Assembly: GCF_002000985.1 (NCBI RefSeq)
Contig: NZ_CP018822.1
Span: 1,444,001-1,508,000 of the forward strand
Origin: Streptococcus gallolyticus subsp. gallolyticus DSM 16831
GTDB lineage: Bacteria > Bacillota > Bacilli > Lactobacillales > Streptococcaceae
Length of the DNA stretch: 64,000 nucleotides
Direction of reading: 5' to 3'
Both the position numbers and the translations under genes were made by a program. The notes under the pieces were generated by a model that was not told the DNA's origin, made no database searches, and saw nothing but the letters and a program-made list of their open reading frames with translations. This document shows, one piece after another, positions 63,894-64,000 of this stretch. Each line of letters opens with the position of its first letter. The first letter of the stretch is position 1.

Positions 63894-63996
63894 CACTTGT
63901 GCTCTGGCAAGCGTAGCAAGTGTCCGGACACTTGCGAAAATAAAAAGGTCAATAAGTCGGTTTGCAGGAACCTTACAAACCGACTTTTGACTTTTT
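63894..63996. other. Candidate oriT: palindrome plus long inverted repeat
   Basis: GCAAGTGTCCGGACACTTGC (63916-63935) is a perfect 20-bp palindrome. Next comes an 11-bp inverted repeat AAGTCGGTTTG (63954-63964) / CAAACCGACTT (63976-63986) with an 11-nt loop; with one bulge it extends outward to GTCAA/TTGAC and A/T runs. Such structures directly upstream of mobC are typical of oriT. The 3' structure also resembles a terminator, which is an alternative. Confidence 0.5.
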
Positions 63997-64000
63997 ACAC

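Larger units (their letters stand above)
60600..64000. mobile_element. Mobilizable element (IME or plasmid-like module), left end uncertain, right end outside window
   Basis: Contiguous minus-strand genes for a MobC-like protein, a MobP-like relaxase, a small hypothetical protein, a class A sortase and a two-helix membrane protein, with palindromes in front of mobC that could be oriT. No integrase, replication or mating-pair genes are in the window. The left limit is set only by the last recognisable element gene. Confidence 0.65.

Noticed and set aside
1..64000. tRNA, rRNA, CRISPR arrays, T-box or metabolite riboswitches
   Set aside because: No clover-leaf, repeat-spacer pattern or T-box GGTGG motif was seen on either strand. 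The leader RNAs found are of the PyrR and ribosomal-protein types.

Overview
The window is low-GC Gram-positive chromosome from a Streptococcus. Gene content and protein sequences fit the bovis/equinus group best: an rgp-type rhamnose polysaccharide cluster, surface proteins with GBS Bsp-like repeats, an ltaS-type LTA synthase, an ami/opp operon, and an infC-rpmI-rplT block next to cmk. Species level is inference from memory of families, not from a database search. Most genes lie on the minus strand. No tRNA, rRNA or CRISPR array was seen.

Region by region. (1) 1-3.7 kb: uracil permease (cut by the left edge) and pyrR behind a PyrR attenuator, then rluD-lspA-cpsY. (2) 3.9-5.0 kb: rplU-prp-rpmA, where the protease that trims L27 sits between the L21 and L27 genes. 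(3) 5-12.4 kb: a GNAT/CapA pair, a cysteine desulfurase-thiI thiouridine operon, a small membrane-anchored Ser/Thr-rich protein, folC and a 2-hydroxyacid dehydrogenase. (4) 12.4-18.9 kb: a shikimate/tyrosine operon (methyltransferase, aroD, aroE, aroB, aroC, tyrA, YlbF-like). (5) 19-26 kb: LTA synthase, the translation block cmk/infC/rpmI/rplT with an L20-type leader, a LysM protein, ferredoxin, ebsA and pepT. (6) 26.3-31.3 kb: a lipoprotein and two large secreted proteins built from Bsp-like repeats, one ending in a GH25 muramidase and one in a CHAP amidase. (7) 31.4-46.3 kb: the cell-wall polysaccharide cluster rmlD, rgpABCDEF, a gacH-type glycerol-phosphate transferase, and side-chain glycosyltransferase genes. 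(8) 46.4-53.7 kb: a secreted DUF5648-repeat protein and the oligopeptide permease oppABCDF. (9) 54.3-58.5 kb: dnaG-rpoD-MIP18, mscL and rpsU. (10) 58.6-64 kb: an ISLre2-family insertion sequence and the end of a mobilizable element carrying a class A sortase, a MobP-like relaxase, a MobC-like accessory protein and a palindrome-rich oriT candidate that runs to the right edge.

Much of the window concerns the cell surface: polysaccharide assembly and decoration, LTA, secreted hydrolases and peptide uptake. The least explained signals are a fully overlapping antisense RNA pair at 58.67-58.82 kb, further short promoter-hairpin units on the other side of the insertion sequence (60.3-60.6 kb), and an 18-codon ORF with its own promoter and Shine-Dalgarno site in the long gap upstream of oppA. 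Two genes (the aro operon's first gene and the ferredoxin) have promoters placed so that their mRNAs should be leaderless.
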